From: Spirochaetota bacterium
Lineage (GTDB): Bacteria; Spirochaetota; Spirochaetia; JABEVK01
Reading direction: 5' to 3'
NCBI GenBank assembly: GCA_020049045.1
Contig: JAIFLN010000164.1
Coordinates: forward strand, 1 to 34,887
DNA length: 34,887 bases
The notes beneath the pieces are model-generated. The model had not been told where the DNA came from. It was given only the letters and a program-made list of their open reading frames with translations, and searched no databases. Each line of letters starts with the position of its first letter. The stretch's first letter is position 1. Below are positions 1-8,161 of this stretch, piece by piece. The translations under genes were made by a program, and so were the position numbers.

Positions 1-777
1 GCCCTTCAGGACCGCATTACCGATGGCGGCGACCGGGCGCACTTTCTAAGGGCCGACCTCTCCACCCAGGATGGTGTCGCCAGGCTGGCAGGGGATCTTC
101 GGGCCGCCTTGGCCGCCCGTGGTCATCGGGGCCTCGATGCGCTGGTCAATAACCTCGGAGGAGTCTCGGCAACAAAAATACTCAACCTCGACGGTGTTGA
201 GTCTACCTTCGCGTCGAATTTTGTCCACCCTGTTTTGCTGGCCTGCCTGTTGCTTCCAGAGTTGGAAACCGTCGGCGGGCGGGTGATTCAAATGAGCACG
301 GGGTACCATCATCTGGTGCGCCTCACCCGCGCTGACCTGACCGGCCGCCGCTGGGACTGCGGAATGAACGTCTACGGCAGGGCCAAGCTGCTCTCGGTTC
401 AGGCTGGAGAAGTCATCGGCCTCTATTGGGTCAAACGGGGTGTCGGCTGGCATTTTGCCGATCCGGGAATGGCGGAAACCCCGCTGACCCGTTCCATGGG
501 CGCTGACACGTTTCCTTGGTACGGGCGCTTTCTGATGCCGCTGGTCAAACGGGTTCAGCGGCCCATTCCCCTGACCTGGTGCGCCAGCAGCACCCTGCGG
601 CTGCTGAACCGGACACAGCTGCCAGAAACCGGGATGTACGTCCTCCCCGGTCCCTTCGTCCTACCCCGCTCCTTGGTAGGTTTCGACCTTCAGGCGGGGA
701 CTCGCGGGTTGGAGTTCAGTTTTCAGTGGTTCCTTCCTGAATACCGCAACTTGGTACAGAAGGCTGTCAGCGGCTGA
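1..777 (+). CDS. Short-chain dehydrogenase/reductase, 3' part (5' end outside window)
   Basis: The reading frame is open from base 1, so the N-terminal nucleotide-binding glycine motif lies upstream of the window. The 258 visible residues show SDR landmarks: an adenine-pocket RADLS segment, LDALVNN matching the family NNAG region, a catalytic Ser in the strand RVIQMSTG, and the active-site pair in YGRAK (YxxxK). The family carries out NAD(P)-dependent redox on small alcohols or ketones; the C-terminal half resembles the retinol-dehydrogenase/WW-domain-oxidoreductase-like branch. The substrate cannot be read from sequence. The TGA stop overlaps the tail of the convergent gene by 11 bases. An internal ATG at 109 is not the start, because coding similarity runs through it from base 1. 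Confidence 0.85.
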   Translation, partial: ALQDRITDGGDRAHFLRADLSTQDGVARLAGDLRAALAARGHRGLDALVNNLGGVSATKILNLDGVESTFASNFVHPVLLACLLLPELETVGGRVIQMSTGYHHLVRLTRADLTGRRWDCGMNVYGRAKLLSVQAGEVIGLYWVKRGVGWHFADPGMAETPLTRSMGADTFPWYGRFLMPLVKRVQRPIPLTWCASSTLRLLNRTQLPETGMYVLPGPFVLPRSLVGFDLQAGTRGLEFSFQWFLPEYRNLVQKAVSG

Positions 778-1432
778 GTTTCTCGATAACCCTGAGCTGT
801 TCTTCCAGCGGATTCTCGACTTCGAGGCTGGCCCATTGCGGCGGCAGCAGGGGCCGGAAACGGTCAATGTAGTCAAAATCGGAGATCGAGGTGAAGTGGT
901 GGTGGTCTGTACGGCCGTTCCAAGGGTTAGGGTCACCTTCACGGATGGCGGAAATGTGGCAGCAACGAGGGGGAAACCTTCGGACCAAGTCCTCAAACCC
1001 ATCGTATTCCGGGTCGCGCGCACGGCGGGCTGCTTCCCAGTGGCTGAAGTCGGGGCAGATTCCCCCGTAGGCTTCGAGTTGCTGAGCCTCCGGCAGAGCG
1101 TCGGCATTCTCGAGATAGATTCTCTTCAGCCAGCGGGAACTTTCTGGAACAAAAGCGGTATTGCTGCCTTCGGGATGAACGTTGAACACCTCGGCGGCGA
1201 ACCGCTCCACCAGATATTCGATTTCGTCATCACCGCAATCGGAACGCAGGTGGACGTGCGGAATGCGGAGTCCCCGGATTTCTTCGAGGTCGCTATAGAG
1301 TTTCTGCCGTTCGTCTGGTTTCAGGGTCGTCGGAAACAAAGCAATGACCCGGACACCCGTGCGCTCCAAGGCTTCGAGGAAGGGATTCACTGCTTCGCGT
1401 TTGGTGGTTGTCAACGATGGCAGAAAAATCAT
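767..1432 (-). CDS. Xylose-isomerase-like TIM-barrel protein (predicted)
   Basis: 221 residues without a signal peptide. I see beta-strand/His motifs of the kind found in sugar-isomerase-like TIM barrels: IPHVHLRSD near residue 60, FNVHPEGS near 85, ICPDFSHWE near 125, CHISAIREG near 160 and DHHHF near 177. These His, Asp and Glu residues could bind a metal. It is the last gene of the minus-strand carbohydrate run, 114 bases after the GH105 gene, which suits a role in handling the released sugar. No Shine-Dalgarno precedes the chosen ATG. A 13-codon mini-ORF (1470 down to 1429) ends in an ATGA overlap with this start and could couple its translation. The exact family is an inference from motif layout only. 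Confidence 0.6.
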   Translation of the reverse strand: MIFLPSLTTTKREAVNPFLEALERTGVRVIALFPTTLKPDERQKLYSDLEEIRGLRIPHVHLRSDCGDDEIEYLVERFAAEVFNVHPEGSNTAFVPESSRWLKRIYLENADALPEAQQLEAYGGICPDFSHWEAARRARDPEYDGFEDLVRRFPPRCCHISAIREGDPNPWNGRTDHHHFTSISDFDYIDRFRPLLPPQWASLEVENPLEEQLRVIEKLSR

Positions 1433-1490
1433 GATTGCCCAAAGACGCGCTGCTCACTCTGAGTTGCCATTATGGATAAGCCTCCGACCT

Positions 1491-1500
1491 TACTATAGTA
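1491..1500. promoter_or_regulatory. Palindrome TACTATAGTA upstream of the TIM-barrel gene
   Basis: A perfect 10-base palindrome that contains TATAGT, a good -10 hexamer, on either strand. It is the only striking element in the 114-base gap between the GH105 gene and the TIM-barrel gene, so it may be a secondary promoter or an operator. No convincing -35 was seen. Confidence 0.25.
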
Positions 1501-1546
1501 GAAGCATGGTTGGAGGACAATCGGCCTCAGCGTTGGATACACTCTG

Positions 1547-2548
1547 TCACGGAGTCTCCGACAGCATCATGAGCAACAATCCCTGTCCGTACCCCTCCAG
1601 CCGGTCAGCGGCAATCACATGGTATTCACCAGGATGATTTTGTACTCCCGTTCCTGCGGAAACTCCTCGAAAGACACCATTGTAGTCCACATGCGCGAGG
1701 GAAGCCCTCCAGGCACGTTCCCCCATGGTGCTGTAGGACGGAGCCACAAAACCGAGCCGGATCCCTTTCAGAACAGCGTACGCGATGCCTGCAGCCGCCG
1801 AAGTCTCCAGGTAGGTCCAGGATTCGGTGAGCACGGTGGTCCAAAGGCCTGAGAGGTCCTGGCACACCGCCAAGCCGGCCAGCTGGCGGTTCAGACTCTG
1901 GCTGATGGAAAGGCGGTCCTTATGATCCGCCGGCAGCATTTCCAGCAGTTCTACGGCAACAATCGCGGCCCAGGCATTGCCCCTGGCCCATTGGCAGCCG
2001 ATCACGTGGTTCTTTCCCTCGTCCCAGGCGTGGTAGAACAAGCCGTTTTCAGTCTGTTGCTTTTCCACATGAAGGCGGTACTGGAGCAAGCCTTCCTCGA
2101 CGGCTCGGTCATCCTTCAGGCTCAGACCAGCTTTCACCAGAAACAGTCCCGCCATAAACAAAGTGTCGATCCACTGCTGACCGCCGAACTTCGTTTCCAC
2201 CAAGGTGTGTTCCAGGGCCCCGTTTTTCAAACGCAACGCCCGGTTCAGAAGAAAGTCGACCCTAGTGCGCACTAGCTCGAGAAACCGAGGATCCGGATAC
2301 CTCGCCTGCAATTCCAGCAGAGTAAAACAGGGGGCTGTGGCGTTGACGGTCTCAAACACGGTTGAGGTGGAAAGCTGTGCATCGATCCAGCCGAGCAGGA
2401 AGGTTGCCAGGCGGTCACCGCCTTGTTTCTGCCAGATTTTGGTGAGACCATACAGGGCTACGCCCTCGCTCCAGTTCCAGCTCGGAAGCGGCATGCGGAC
2501 CGTGGTTTCGATGACTTTCGTTTGGATCTCGCTCAAGGATCGTGACAT
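1547..2548 (-). CDS. GH105/GH88-type unsaturated glycuronyl hydrolase (YteR/YesR-like)
   Basis: 333 residues, the usual size for this (alpha/alpha)6-barrel family, which hydrolyses the unsaturated uronic acid left at the non-reducing end of oligosaccharides by polysaccharide lyases such as rhamnogalacturonan or pectate lyases. Landmarks are WNWSEGVALYGL near residue 24, QQWIDTLFMAG near 125 with the conserved Asp, and QWARGNAWAA near 190, matching the family W-G/A-R-G-N-x-W motif. There is no signal peptide, so it acts in the cytoplasm on imported oligosaccharides, as in Bacillus YteR. The start lies 2 bases after the stop of the beta-helix gene, so the two are translated from one message. 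The substrate (rhamnogalacturonan, pectin or another uronate glycan) is inferred. Confidence 0.85.
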   Translation of the reverse strand: MSRSLSEIQTKVIETTVRMPLPSWNWSEGVALYGLTKIWQKQGGDRLATFLLGWIDAQLSTSTVFETVNATAPCFTLLELQARYPDPRFLELVRTRVDFLLNRALRLKNGALEHTLVETKFGGQQWIDTLFMAGLFLVKAGLSLKDDRAVEEGLLQYRLHVEKQQTENGLFYHAWDEGKNHVIGCQWARGNAWAAIVAVELLEMLPADHKDRLSISQSLNRQLAGLAVCQDLSGLWTTVLTESWTYLETSAAAGIAYAVLKGIRLGFVAPSYSTMGERAWRASLAHVDYNGVFRGVSAGTGVQNHPGEYHVIAADRLEGYGQGLLLMMLSETP

Positions 2549-2550
2549 TT

Positions 2551-4479
2551 CTAAAATTCTCCATGCAGGGATAGCCGGGCCAAGGCCCGGTAAGGGAGGA
2601 GTTCGTCGGTTTCGGAAACGAGCAGGGCATTATCAAAAGGATGCTGCCCCCAGCTGAAAATCAGCAGGCCCTCCACGAGAATTTGGGAACAGCGGGTCGA
2701 CTTGATCATGTAGGGAAAGGACCGCGGCTGCGTCAGGGTCCGGTAGCCGAAAAGATTGGCAAAACTCAACCGGGAACAGTCCGTCATTTCGAGGGCCACC
2801 GCATTGACGCTGGTCTCTTCTTCTTGGCTAGACCAGTAGTGCTCTTCCGTCTGCAAATCGAGGAACTGCCAGTTGTGAACATTTTCCAAAACCACTTCAC
2901 GGGAGCTGTGATGTTCCACCGAGGTCAGATACACCGTTGACGGGGTATCGGTGTCATGAACATAAAAGCCGGTCATCCCGTACCAGTTCTCGCTCCAGAG
3001 ATTGCAGAAAGTCCCGCCCCCCCCTTTGCAAACCTCAAAGTTGTGTGCGGTGTCCTGCCCCTTCAGCCAGTTCTTCTGGTTCTTGGCGCGGGCCAGCAGG
3101 TTCGGCCAGGTACCAATGCAAAGGTCACGGACACTCGAGCCGGCTCCAGAGCGCCAGCGGAGGCCAACAGCTCCTGCGTTGCCTCTATCCAGGCGGATTC
3201 CAAAACCGCTGACATGGGCCGCCCCACCGCAGGCACTGAGAAGGACGGGCTTGGGGTTGCTCCGATCATGAAAACCGGGGGTCTCAGGGTCGAGCACCAA
3301 CAGCGCACCGTTGGGCTGAAGTCCGAACAGCCTGGTTTCGGGTTCCAAACAGAGGGTGTCGGTGATTTTGTAATAACCAGGTGGCAGGTACAAAATCGGG
3401 TGTGCGCGAAGGGCAGCCTGCAAGGCGCGAGTATCATCGGCCAGACCGTCGCCCACAACCCCGCAATCGCGCACGTTCACCCAAGCTTCAGGAGGGGGGA
3501 GGGACAGACAGTCGCTGGCAGGCGGGGCCGGCAGCGAGTCCACCAAATGGGTTTGAACCGTTGGCTGGTAAGTTGCCGCGACTGGTGCTGCACCAGGTCT
3601 TTTATCGATGCTCAGACCGACGGTCAAGCTGTCCACGCAATACGAGGGGGTGCCGGGTCCGACCAGGGGAGCCGAACCATCCTGAAAAGCAACCACTTCC
3701 GGCGTTTCTGTCAAGAAACAGTTCCTGAGAGTGACCTGGTTCTCCGGACGCTGCCGGTAGCTGGTGAGAAGGGCTGCCTGGGAAATTTTCTCAAAATGGC
3801 AGTCTTTGAGAAACAACTGTTCGACGGCACCGGGTCGGACAACAACGGCATGGGGAGCCTTCTGGAACGAGCAACGCACCAAGGTCATGCCCGCTTTTTC
3901 GGTCACAATCGAAGCTGTTTTTTGGTTTTCAAAGCGGCAATCCAACAACAGGGTCTGCCAGCAGGCCGAAGTCTGATGGGTGTCCAGAGCCCTGTCTCCA
4001 CCCTGAAACCGGCAGCCGGAAATCAGGTTGCCGGCGTCTTCGACTGCCGCCCAGGCGCTACCCATGCGAAAGTCCATATCCTCAAGCTGGCTGTGTTGCG
4101 CCACATGGAAGCGTACGGCAACCGCCCCGGGGTTGCCCGGTTCAATTTCGATATCAATGTTCCTCATCCCTGAGAAAAATGTCGTGTTGTCGGCATCTTG
4201 ATAGGGCTCCGTGGTACGGTAATTGTGAAAATGGACCACAGGCTTTTTTTCCGTGAAGCCGAACGCAGCCGGGGACAAGACAAACGTCGGCCTCGTGGCT
4301 CCCCATCCGACCAGCCGAATGCCACGCCACAGATGAAGGGTGTCTGTCAAACGGTAGCGACCGGGCTCCAGAAACAGAATCGTCCCTTCTTCGGGGCGGT
4401 AAACAGCATCGATGGCAGCTTGAAGGGCTTTGGTGGCATCGCCGGCCATTGGTTTGAACACAGGAGAAATCTCGGTCAT
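2551..4479 (-). CDS. Tandem right-handed beta-helix protein (pectate_lyase_3 / GH55-like)
   Basis: 642 residues with two copies of the beta-helix entry module. The first, near residues 14-65, has DATKALQAAID, then FLEPGRYRLTDTL and IRLVGWG. The second, near 335-395, has VVGDGLADDTRALQAAL, then LPPGYYKITDTL and TRLFGL. This duplicated GDG.DDT...PPG.Y arrangement is typical of the pectate-lyase-3 superfamily and of GH55-like exo-glucanases, whose two helices sit side by side. There is no signal peptide, so the protein is apparently cytoplasmic, which is unusual for a polysaccharide lyase and suggests an oligosaccharide substrate. It lies between the binding-protein terminator and the GH105 gene. 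Activity (lyase, hydrolase or epimerase) cannot be settled by eye. Confidence 0.7.
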   Translation of the reverse strand: MTEISPVFKPMAGDATKALQAAIDAVYRPEEGTILFLEPGRYRLTDTLHLWRGIRLVGWGATRPTFVLSPAAFGFTEKKPVVHFHNYRTTEPYQDADNTTFFSGMRNIDIEIEPGNPGAVAVRFHVAQHSQLEDMDFRMGSAWAAVEDAGNLISGCRFQGGDRALDTHQTSACWQTLLLDCRFENQKTASIVTEKAGMTLVRCSFQKAPHAVVVRPGAVEQLFLKDCHFEKISQAALLTSYRQRPENQVTLRNCFLTETPEVVAFQDGSAPLVGPGTPSYCVDSLTVGLSIDKRPGAAPVAATYQPTVQTHLVDSLPAPPASDCLSLPPPEAWVNVRDCGVVGDGLADDTRALQAALRAHPILYLPPGYYKITDTLCLEPETRLFGLQPNGALLVLDPETPGFHDRSNPKPVLLSACGGAAHVSGFGIRLDRGNAGAVGLRWRSGAGSSVRDLCIGTWPNLLARAKNQKNWLKGQDTAHNFEVCKGGGGTFCNLWSENWYGMTGFYVHDTDTPSTVYLTSVEHHSSREVVLENVHNWQFLDLQTEEHYWSSQEEETSVNAVALEMTDCSRLSFANLFGYRTLTQPRSFPYMIKSTRCSQILVEGLLIFSWGQHPFDNALLVSETDELLPYRALARLSLHGEF

Positions 4480-4500
4480 GGAGAATCCTTGGATGCGGGT

Positions 4501-4528
4501 TAAAAAGAAGGGGGCCCGAAGGCCCCCG
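4501..4528 (-). terminator. Rho-independent terminator after the binding-protein gene
   Basis: On the minus strand a 7-bp GC stem (GGGGGCC/GGCCCCC, 4510-4516 with 4521-4527) closes on a TTCG tetraloop with a C-G closing pair, and is followed by TTCTTTTTAA. It lies 18 bases after the binding-protein stop and before the beta-helix start at 4479. It should cut most transcripts there, leaving less message for the downstream hydrolases than for the binding protein. Confidence 0.85.
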
Positions 4529-4545
4529 TTCTTCTACGGAAACGC

Positions 4546-6117
4546 TTACTTTCCAGTCTTCCAGGCGTCAAACTGTTTGTTCAGTTCTGCCAGAACCTTG
4601 GGACCACCAGATTTCTCAATATTGTCCAGCAGTTTCTTGATGGAGTCGGGGATCTTGGGGTCGAGACCATTGGTCAAAGGATCGGCATTCGCCTTGATGG
4701 TGGCATCAAGGGCTGCGAGTTCTGTTTTAACCGGAACCATGTCGAAGCGGAACCCGAGTGCCACCGAGGGCTTGGAGGTCAGGTTGAGCTTGTCGGTGTC
4801 GGCCCAGGCACCCACCTGCTTGGCGTCTAGGTAGTAGGCATTGAACTGGTTGCCGATGGCCCAATCCACATTGGGATTGTACTTGGAACCCTCGACGAGT
4901 TTGATCAGGTTCTTGGACTTGTCGGCCCAGTTCCAATGAACGCCTTCCAAGCCCTTGGCAATGATGTTGTACACCTCTGCATCGGTGTTCACAACTTCAA
5001 GCAGTTTCATCGCCGAAATCACCCGGTTGGGGTCCTTCTCATTGGTGGAGCTGATGCCGGTGAGGGTGGCCGTCGGACCTGCCGTGCGCACATAGGCGGG
5101 CGAAATGGCCTTTTCGTACCAGCTGAACCCCATGCGGGCACCCTGCTCGACGAATCCGCCGGGCTTGACCGCGCGGCCGACGTCCATCACGTACTGGCCG
5201 GCTTTGTAGGTGTTGATCTGGGCCTGCAGGTCGGTGACGTCGGCAGGACAGTAGCCCTTGTCCATCCACAATTTGCGCAGGTTGACCAGGCGCAAGAAGT
5301 CAGCGCTGGCGTACCAGTTGACCAATTTGCGGCTGGGGTCGTCGTATTTGACACCATACACGCTGTTGAACATATCAAAACCGGCGTTGAGGGGGTTTAC
5401 CAGGTCACAGGTGTTGAAGACCGAAACCAGGTTTTCCGAGTTCTCAACTTTGCCTTTCAAGGCACCCGACTTGATGGCCTTGTAGACCTTGTCCATGATG
5501 GGCGTCAGATCCTCGTAGCGTTTGACGGCGTCGAGTTCTTTTTTGAGGCCAAGAACATTCATCACGTCTTCCCGGAACGAAACTCCCAGCGTGAAGACAT
5601 AGATTTGCTTGTTGATCACCGAGTAGATGCCGTCCTTGATTTTGGCGGCGTTCCAGGTGGCTTCGGGAATCGAAGCCCACAGCTTGGGTGCATAGGTTTT
5701 CAGCAGATTTTCGGTCTTGCCTGTCTGGGGGTTTTTATAGGCGGTGAGGTTGATCAGATACTGATTTTGCACCGCTGCCGGGTAGGTGTTGAACCACGCC
5801 TCGGTACCCAGTGCCAGGTCGTACGCCTCACCCGAAGCATTGATCAGGTTAAGCTTGGTGGCATAGTCGGGGCGGTTGATGAACTCAATCTGCACACCGG
5901 CTTTGAAACCTCGGGTTTCGAGAGCTTGGTTGAGCTTCTCGTTGATCATTCCGATATCGGCGGTATCGGCGGTCGACCCGCGGAGGTACCACTTCAGCGG
6001 AGTGTCGAGCGCTTTGGACCACGGTCCTGTCGGCAGAACGTTGCTTTGTGCAAACGCATTCAGACCCATGGTCAGACCGAAGACAGCCAGAACCAGGAGC
6101 CGGACAATTCCTTTCAT
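4546..6117 (-). CDS. ABC transporter sugar-binding protein (LplA/YtcQ type)
   Basis: 523 residues from the ATG at 6117, which follows a GGAAGGA ribosome site; an upstream in-frame ATG at 6165 lacks one. The N-terminus is a Sec signal peptide: a basic start, a hydrophobic core and a cleavage site AFA|QS after residue 23. There is no lipobox Cys, so the mature protein is free in the periplasm or secreted rather than a lipoprotein as in Bacillus LplA. The body is a CUT1 extracellular solute-binding protein of the large (~500 aa) LplA class, which usually binds oligosaccharides. It lies immediately after the two permease genes. A hairpin upstream and a terminator downstream bracket it and probably raise its share of the message. 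The ligand is likely a uronate-containing oligosaccharide, judging from the neighbouring hydrolase. Confidence 0.9.
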   Translation of the reverse strand: MKGIVRLLVLAVFGLTMGLNAFAQSNVLPTGPWSKALDTPLKWYLRGSTADTADIGMINEKLNQALETRGFKAGVQIEFINRPDYATKLNLINASGEAYDLALGTEAWFNTYPAAVQNQYLINLTAYKNPQTGKTENLLKTYAPKLWASIPEATWNAAKIKDGIYSVINKQIYVFTLGVSFREDVMNVLGLKKELDAVKRYEDLTPIMDKVYKAIKSGALKGKVENSENLVSVFNTCDLVNPLNAGFDMFNSVYGVKYDDPSRKLVNWYASADFLRLVNLRKLWMDKGYCPADVTDLQAQINTYKAGQYVMDVGRAVKPGGFVEQGARMGFSWYEKAISPAYVRTAGPTATLTGISSTNEKDPNRVISAMKLLEVVNTDAEVYNIIAKGLEGVHWNWADKSKNLIKLVEGSKYNPNVDWAIGNQFNAYYLDAKQVGAWADTDKLNLTSKPSVALGFRFDMVPVKTELAALDATIKANADPLTNGLDPKIPDSIKKLLDNIEKSGGPKVLAELNKQFDAWKTGK

Positions 6118-6148
6118 AGAATCCTTCCTTTTTTTCCTTTTTTCAGGC

Positions 6149-6179
6149 GACAGAGGGGGGGCCAACGGCCACCTCTGTC
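6149..6179 (-). other. Intercistronic hairpin between permease and binding-protein genes
   Basis: The arms GACAGAGG...CCTCTGTC form an 8-bp stem, extended by GGCC/GGCC after a mismatch and small bulge. On the minus strand no T-run follows (the sequence continues with A-runs), so this is not a terminator for this operon. It overlaps the stop codon of the upstream permease. In known sugar importer operons such intercistronic hairpins stabilise the binding-protein part of the message; that role is inferred here. Confidence 0.55.
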
Positions 6180-7038
6180 ACTTCAACGAACCCATTGTGA
6201 TGCCCCGTACTAAGTACTTTTGGGCGAAGAAGAAGCCAAAGGCGGCAGGACCGGTGGCCAAAACCGCCATGGCCATGGTCGTGGCCTGCGTCGGCAGCTG
6301 TGAGGCTCCAATCTGCGGCTCCAGCGCGAGAATCTCGGCATCCCGCATAACCTGGTACAGCAGGTACTGCAACGTGTACAAATCGGGATCCCGGATGAAA
6401 TACAGGGGAGTGGTCCAGTTGTTCCAATACAGAATGGCGATCATCAGACCCACGGTGGCCAGGGCTGGTTTTCCCATCGGCACGACCAGCGAGCCGTAAA
6501 TCCGCCATTCCCCGGCACCATCGACTCTCGCTGCATCAAACAGTTCATTGGGGAGCTGCCGGAAAAACGCCGTCAGGATAATGATTTGGTACAACCCGAT
6601 CAGGTTGGGAAGGAGCAGAATGATGAAGGTGTTCTGAAGCTTCAAAACCTGGGTCACCAGGATGTAGTAAGGGACCAGTCCGCCGGAGAACAACATGGCG
6701 ACGACAAGGAAAATTCCGTAAATGCGGCGAAACCGGAAAAGCTGGCGCGACAAAGCGTAGGCGAACAGCGACATCATCACCAGCGAGAGCGAAGTTCCCA
6801 GCACGGTGATGGCAATGGTGTTGCCATAGGCGCGCAGCAACCTTCCTGGTTTGTCAAAAATGAACTGATAGGCCGAGAGATTGAAGTCCCGCGGCCAAAG
6901 GCTGTAGCCCTTGACGGTCAGGGCCATCTCGTCTGAGAACGATGCCGCCACAATCAGGAGAAACGGTATCAGGGCTGCCAGAGCGATGAGGCCAAGCAGG
7001 GAGTGAATGATGATTTTAGACCAAGAACCGCTTTTCAT
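6178..7038 (-). CDS. ABC sugar transporter permease (LplC/YtcP type)
   Basis: 286 residues with about six hydrophobic segments, beginning with an N-terminal membrane anchor (residues 10-35). The EAA loop that contacts the ATPase is visible near residues 168-190 as DAARVDGAGEWRIYGSLVVP. The C-terminus keeps the family ending YLVRGITMGSLKG. It is the second permease of a CUT1 importer, 10 bases after the first permease and behind a GGGGGA ribosome site. No ATPase gene occurs in the window; in Bacillus the homologous systems share a genome-encoded MsmX-type ATPase, and the same is likely here. Confidence 0.92.
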   Translation of the reverse strand: MKSGSWSKIIIHSLLGLIALAALIPFLLIVAASFSDEMALTVKGYSLWPRDFNLSAYQFIFDKPGRLLRAYGNTIAITVLGTSLSLVMMSLFAYALSRQLFRFRRIYGIFLVVAMLFSGGLVPYYILVTQVLKLQNTFIILLLPNLIGLYQIIILTAFFRQLPNELFDAARVDGAGEWRIYGSLVVPMGKPALATVGLMIAILYWNNWTTPLYFIRDPDLYTLQYLLYQVMRDAEILALEPQIGASQLPTQATTMAMAVLATGPAAFGFFFAQKYLVRGITMGSLK

Positions 7039-7048
7039 GGCATTCCCC

Positions 7049-8047
7049 CTACATCAACGACAGGTCGCGGTCGCGACCCCCGATGCGTTTGACAAGTCGA
7101 TTGGCAGTCAGCAGGAGCAGAAACCCGACCACAGACTGATAGAACTGCGCCGCCGAGGCCATGCTCCAGTCACCGCTGGTCGTGAGTGCGCGGTAGATGT
7201 AGGTGTCCAGCACGTCTGTCGTGGGGTAGAGCAGCCCTTGATTTCGGGTGACCAGGAAAAACAGACCGAAATCGGCGTTGAAAATGCTTCCCAGGGCCAG
7301 AAGAACGTTGATGACCACAATGGGCAAAATGATGGGCAGGGTGATGGACCAGAACTGCCGGCCTCGGCCGGCTCCATCCATTTCAGCGGCTTCGAACAAC
7401 TCATTGTCGATGCCCAGCATGGCCGCCAGATAGATCAGGCTCCCCCAGCCCATGGCTGTCCACAGGTGGGTGATCAGCAGTATGGTCGGCCAGTACTGCG
7501 GCTCGGTGTACCAAGCAACCCGAGGCATACCCAGCCCCTGCAGCACTCCATTCACCATGCCGTTGTCCGTGGCCAGCAGTGCAAAGACAAAGTAGCTGAC
7601 AATGACGTACGAGATGAAATTGGGAAGAAGGAGAACCGCCTGGTAGACCCGGCTGATGCTCGAGCTGTAAATCTGGAACATCAGAAAGGCCAGAGCCAGC
7701 GAGAAGGCAAGGGTGACAACAATGAAAAGCAGATTGAGCAGCACCGTGTTCAACGTTGCCTGAAGCACAGCATCGGTAGAAAATAGAAAGGTGAAATTCT
7801 GCAGGCCGACAAAGTCGCTTCCAAAGATTCCTTTGCGGGGTTTGAAGTCGACAAAAGCAATGCCGACCCCCACCATGGTGAGGTAGCGGAACAGCAGAAT
7901 CCAGAGTGCCGCCGGCAGAGTCATCAGCAGCCAGACCCGGTTTCGGGAACGAAGGTCCTGGCCCATTTTTGTTTTGAGTCCCCTGCTGCTTACAGACCGT
8001 TTGGGCATCCGTAACCGGTACTTCACTGTCCTGTCCTTGTCTGTCAT
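7049..8047 (-). CDS. ABC sugar transporter permease (LplB type)
   Basis: 332 residues. A basic cytoplasmic N-terminus of about 45 residues precedes six predicted membrane segments. The EAA loop lies near residues 225-250 (LFEAAEMDGAGRGRQFWSITLP). It is the first gene of the importer operon and pairs with the next permease. The divergent kinase gene starts 114 bases away, so the shared intergenic region (8048-8161) probably holds both promoters. The start could be a few codons further in; the ATG at 8047 is the first in frame. Confidence 0.9.
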   Translation of the reverse strand: MTDKDRTVKYRLRMPKRSVSSRGLKTKMGQDLRSRNRVWLLMTLPAALWILLFRYLTMVGVGIAFVDFKPRKGIFGSDFVGLQNFTFLFSTDAVLQATLNTVLLNLLFIVVTLAFSLALAFLMFQIYSSSISRVYQAVLLLPNFISYVIVSYFVFALLATDNGMVNGVLQGLGMPRVAWYTEPQYWPTILLITHLWTAMGWGSLIYLAAMLGIDNELFEAAEMDGAGRGRQFWSITLPIILPIVVINVLLALGSIFNADFGLFFLVTRNQGLLYPTTDVLDTYIYRALTTSGDWSMASAAQFYQSVVGFLLLLTANRLVKRIGGRDRDLSLM

Positions 8048-8122
8048 AGCAACACCATCCCCCGGATTGGCAGGATGCGCCAGGGAGGAAAGTCCCGTCG
8101 GCCCCGGGATTCTTCCAGTACA

Positions 8123-8152
8123 TTCATACCGGTATGGAAAATCGTTTATGAT
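8123..8152 (+). promoter_or_regulatory. Kinase promoter with 12-bp palindrome in the divergent region
   Basis: TATGAT (8147-8152) is a 5/6 match to a -10 and TTCATA (8123-8128) lies 18 bases upstream as a possible -35. The perfect palindrome CATACCGGTATG (8125-8136) overlaps this -35, so it could be an operator shared by the kinase operon and the importer operon. Transcription from this -10 would start within a few bases of the ATG at 8162. Confidence 0.45.
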
Positions 8153-8161
8153 AGGACCATC

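Noticed and set aside
2956-4173. Long plus-strand open frame (405 codons) opposite the beta-helix gene
   Set aside because: It is a GC-driven shadow: no ribosome site, no recognisable motifs, and the minus-strand frame has clear tandem domain motifs.
6122-6144. T-rich tract beside the 6149-6179 hairpin as a terminator
   Set aside because: On the minus (transcribed) strand the tract is A-rich after the hairpin; it could only end plus-strand transcripts, and no plus gene lies there.
4936-6213. Plus-strand open frame (425 codons) opposite the sugar-binding protein
   Set aside because: The true gene on the minus strand has a signal peptide and ribosome site; the plus frame lacks both and reads as low-complexity antisense.
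8075-8161. Extended N-terminus of the histidine kinase
   Set aside because: The added 29 residues are basic and would put the likely promoter and palindrome inside the gene.
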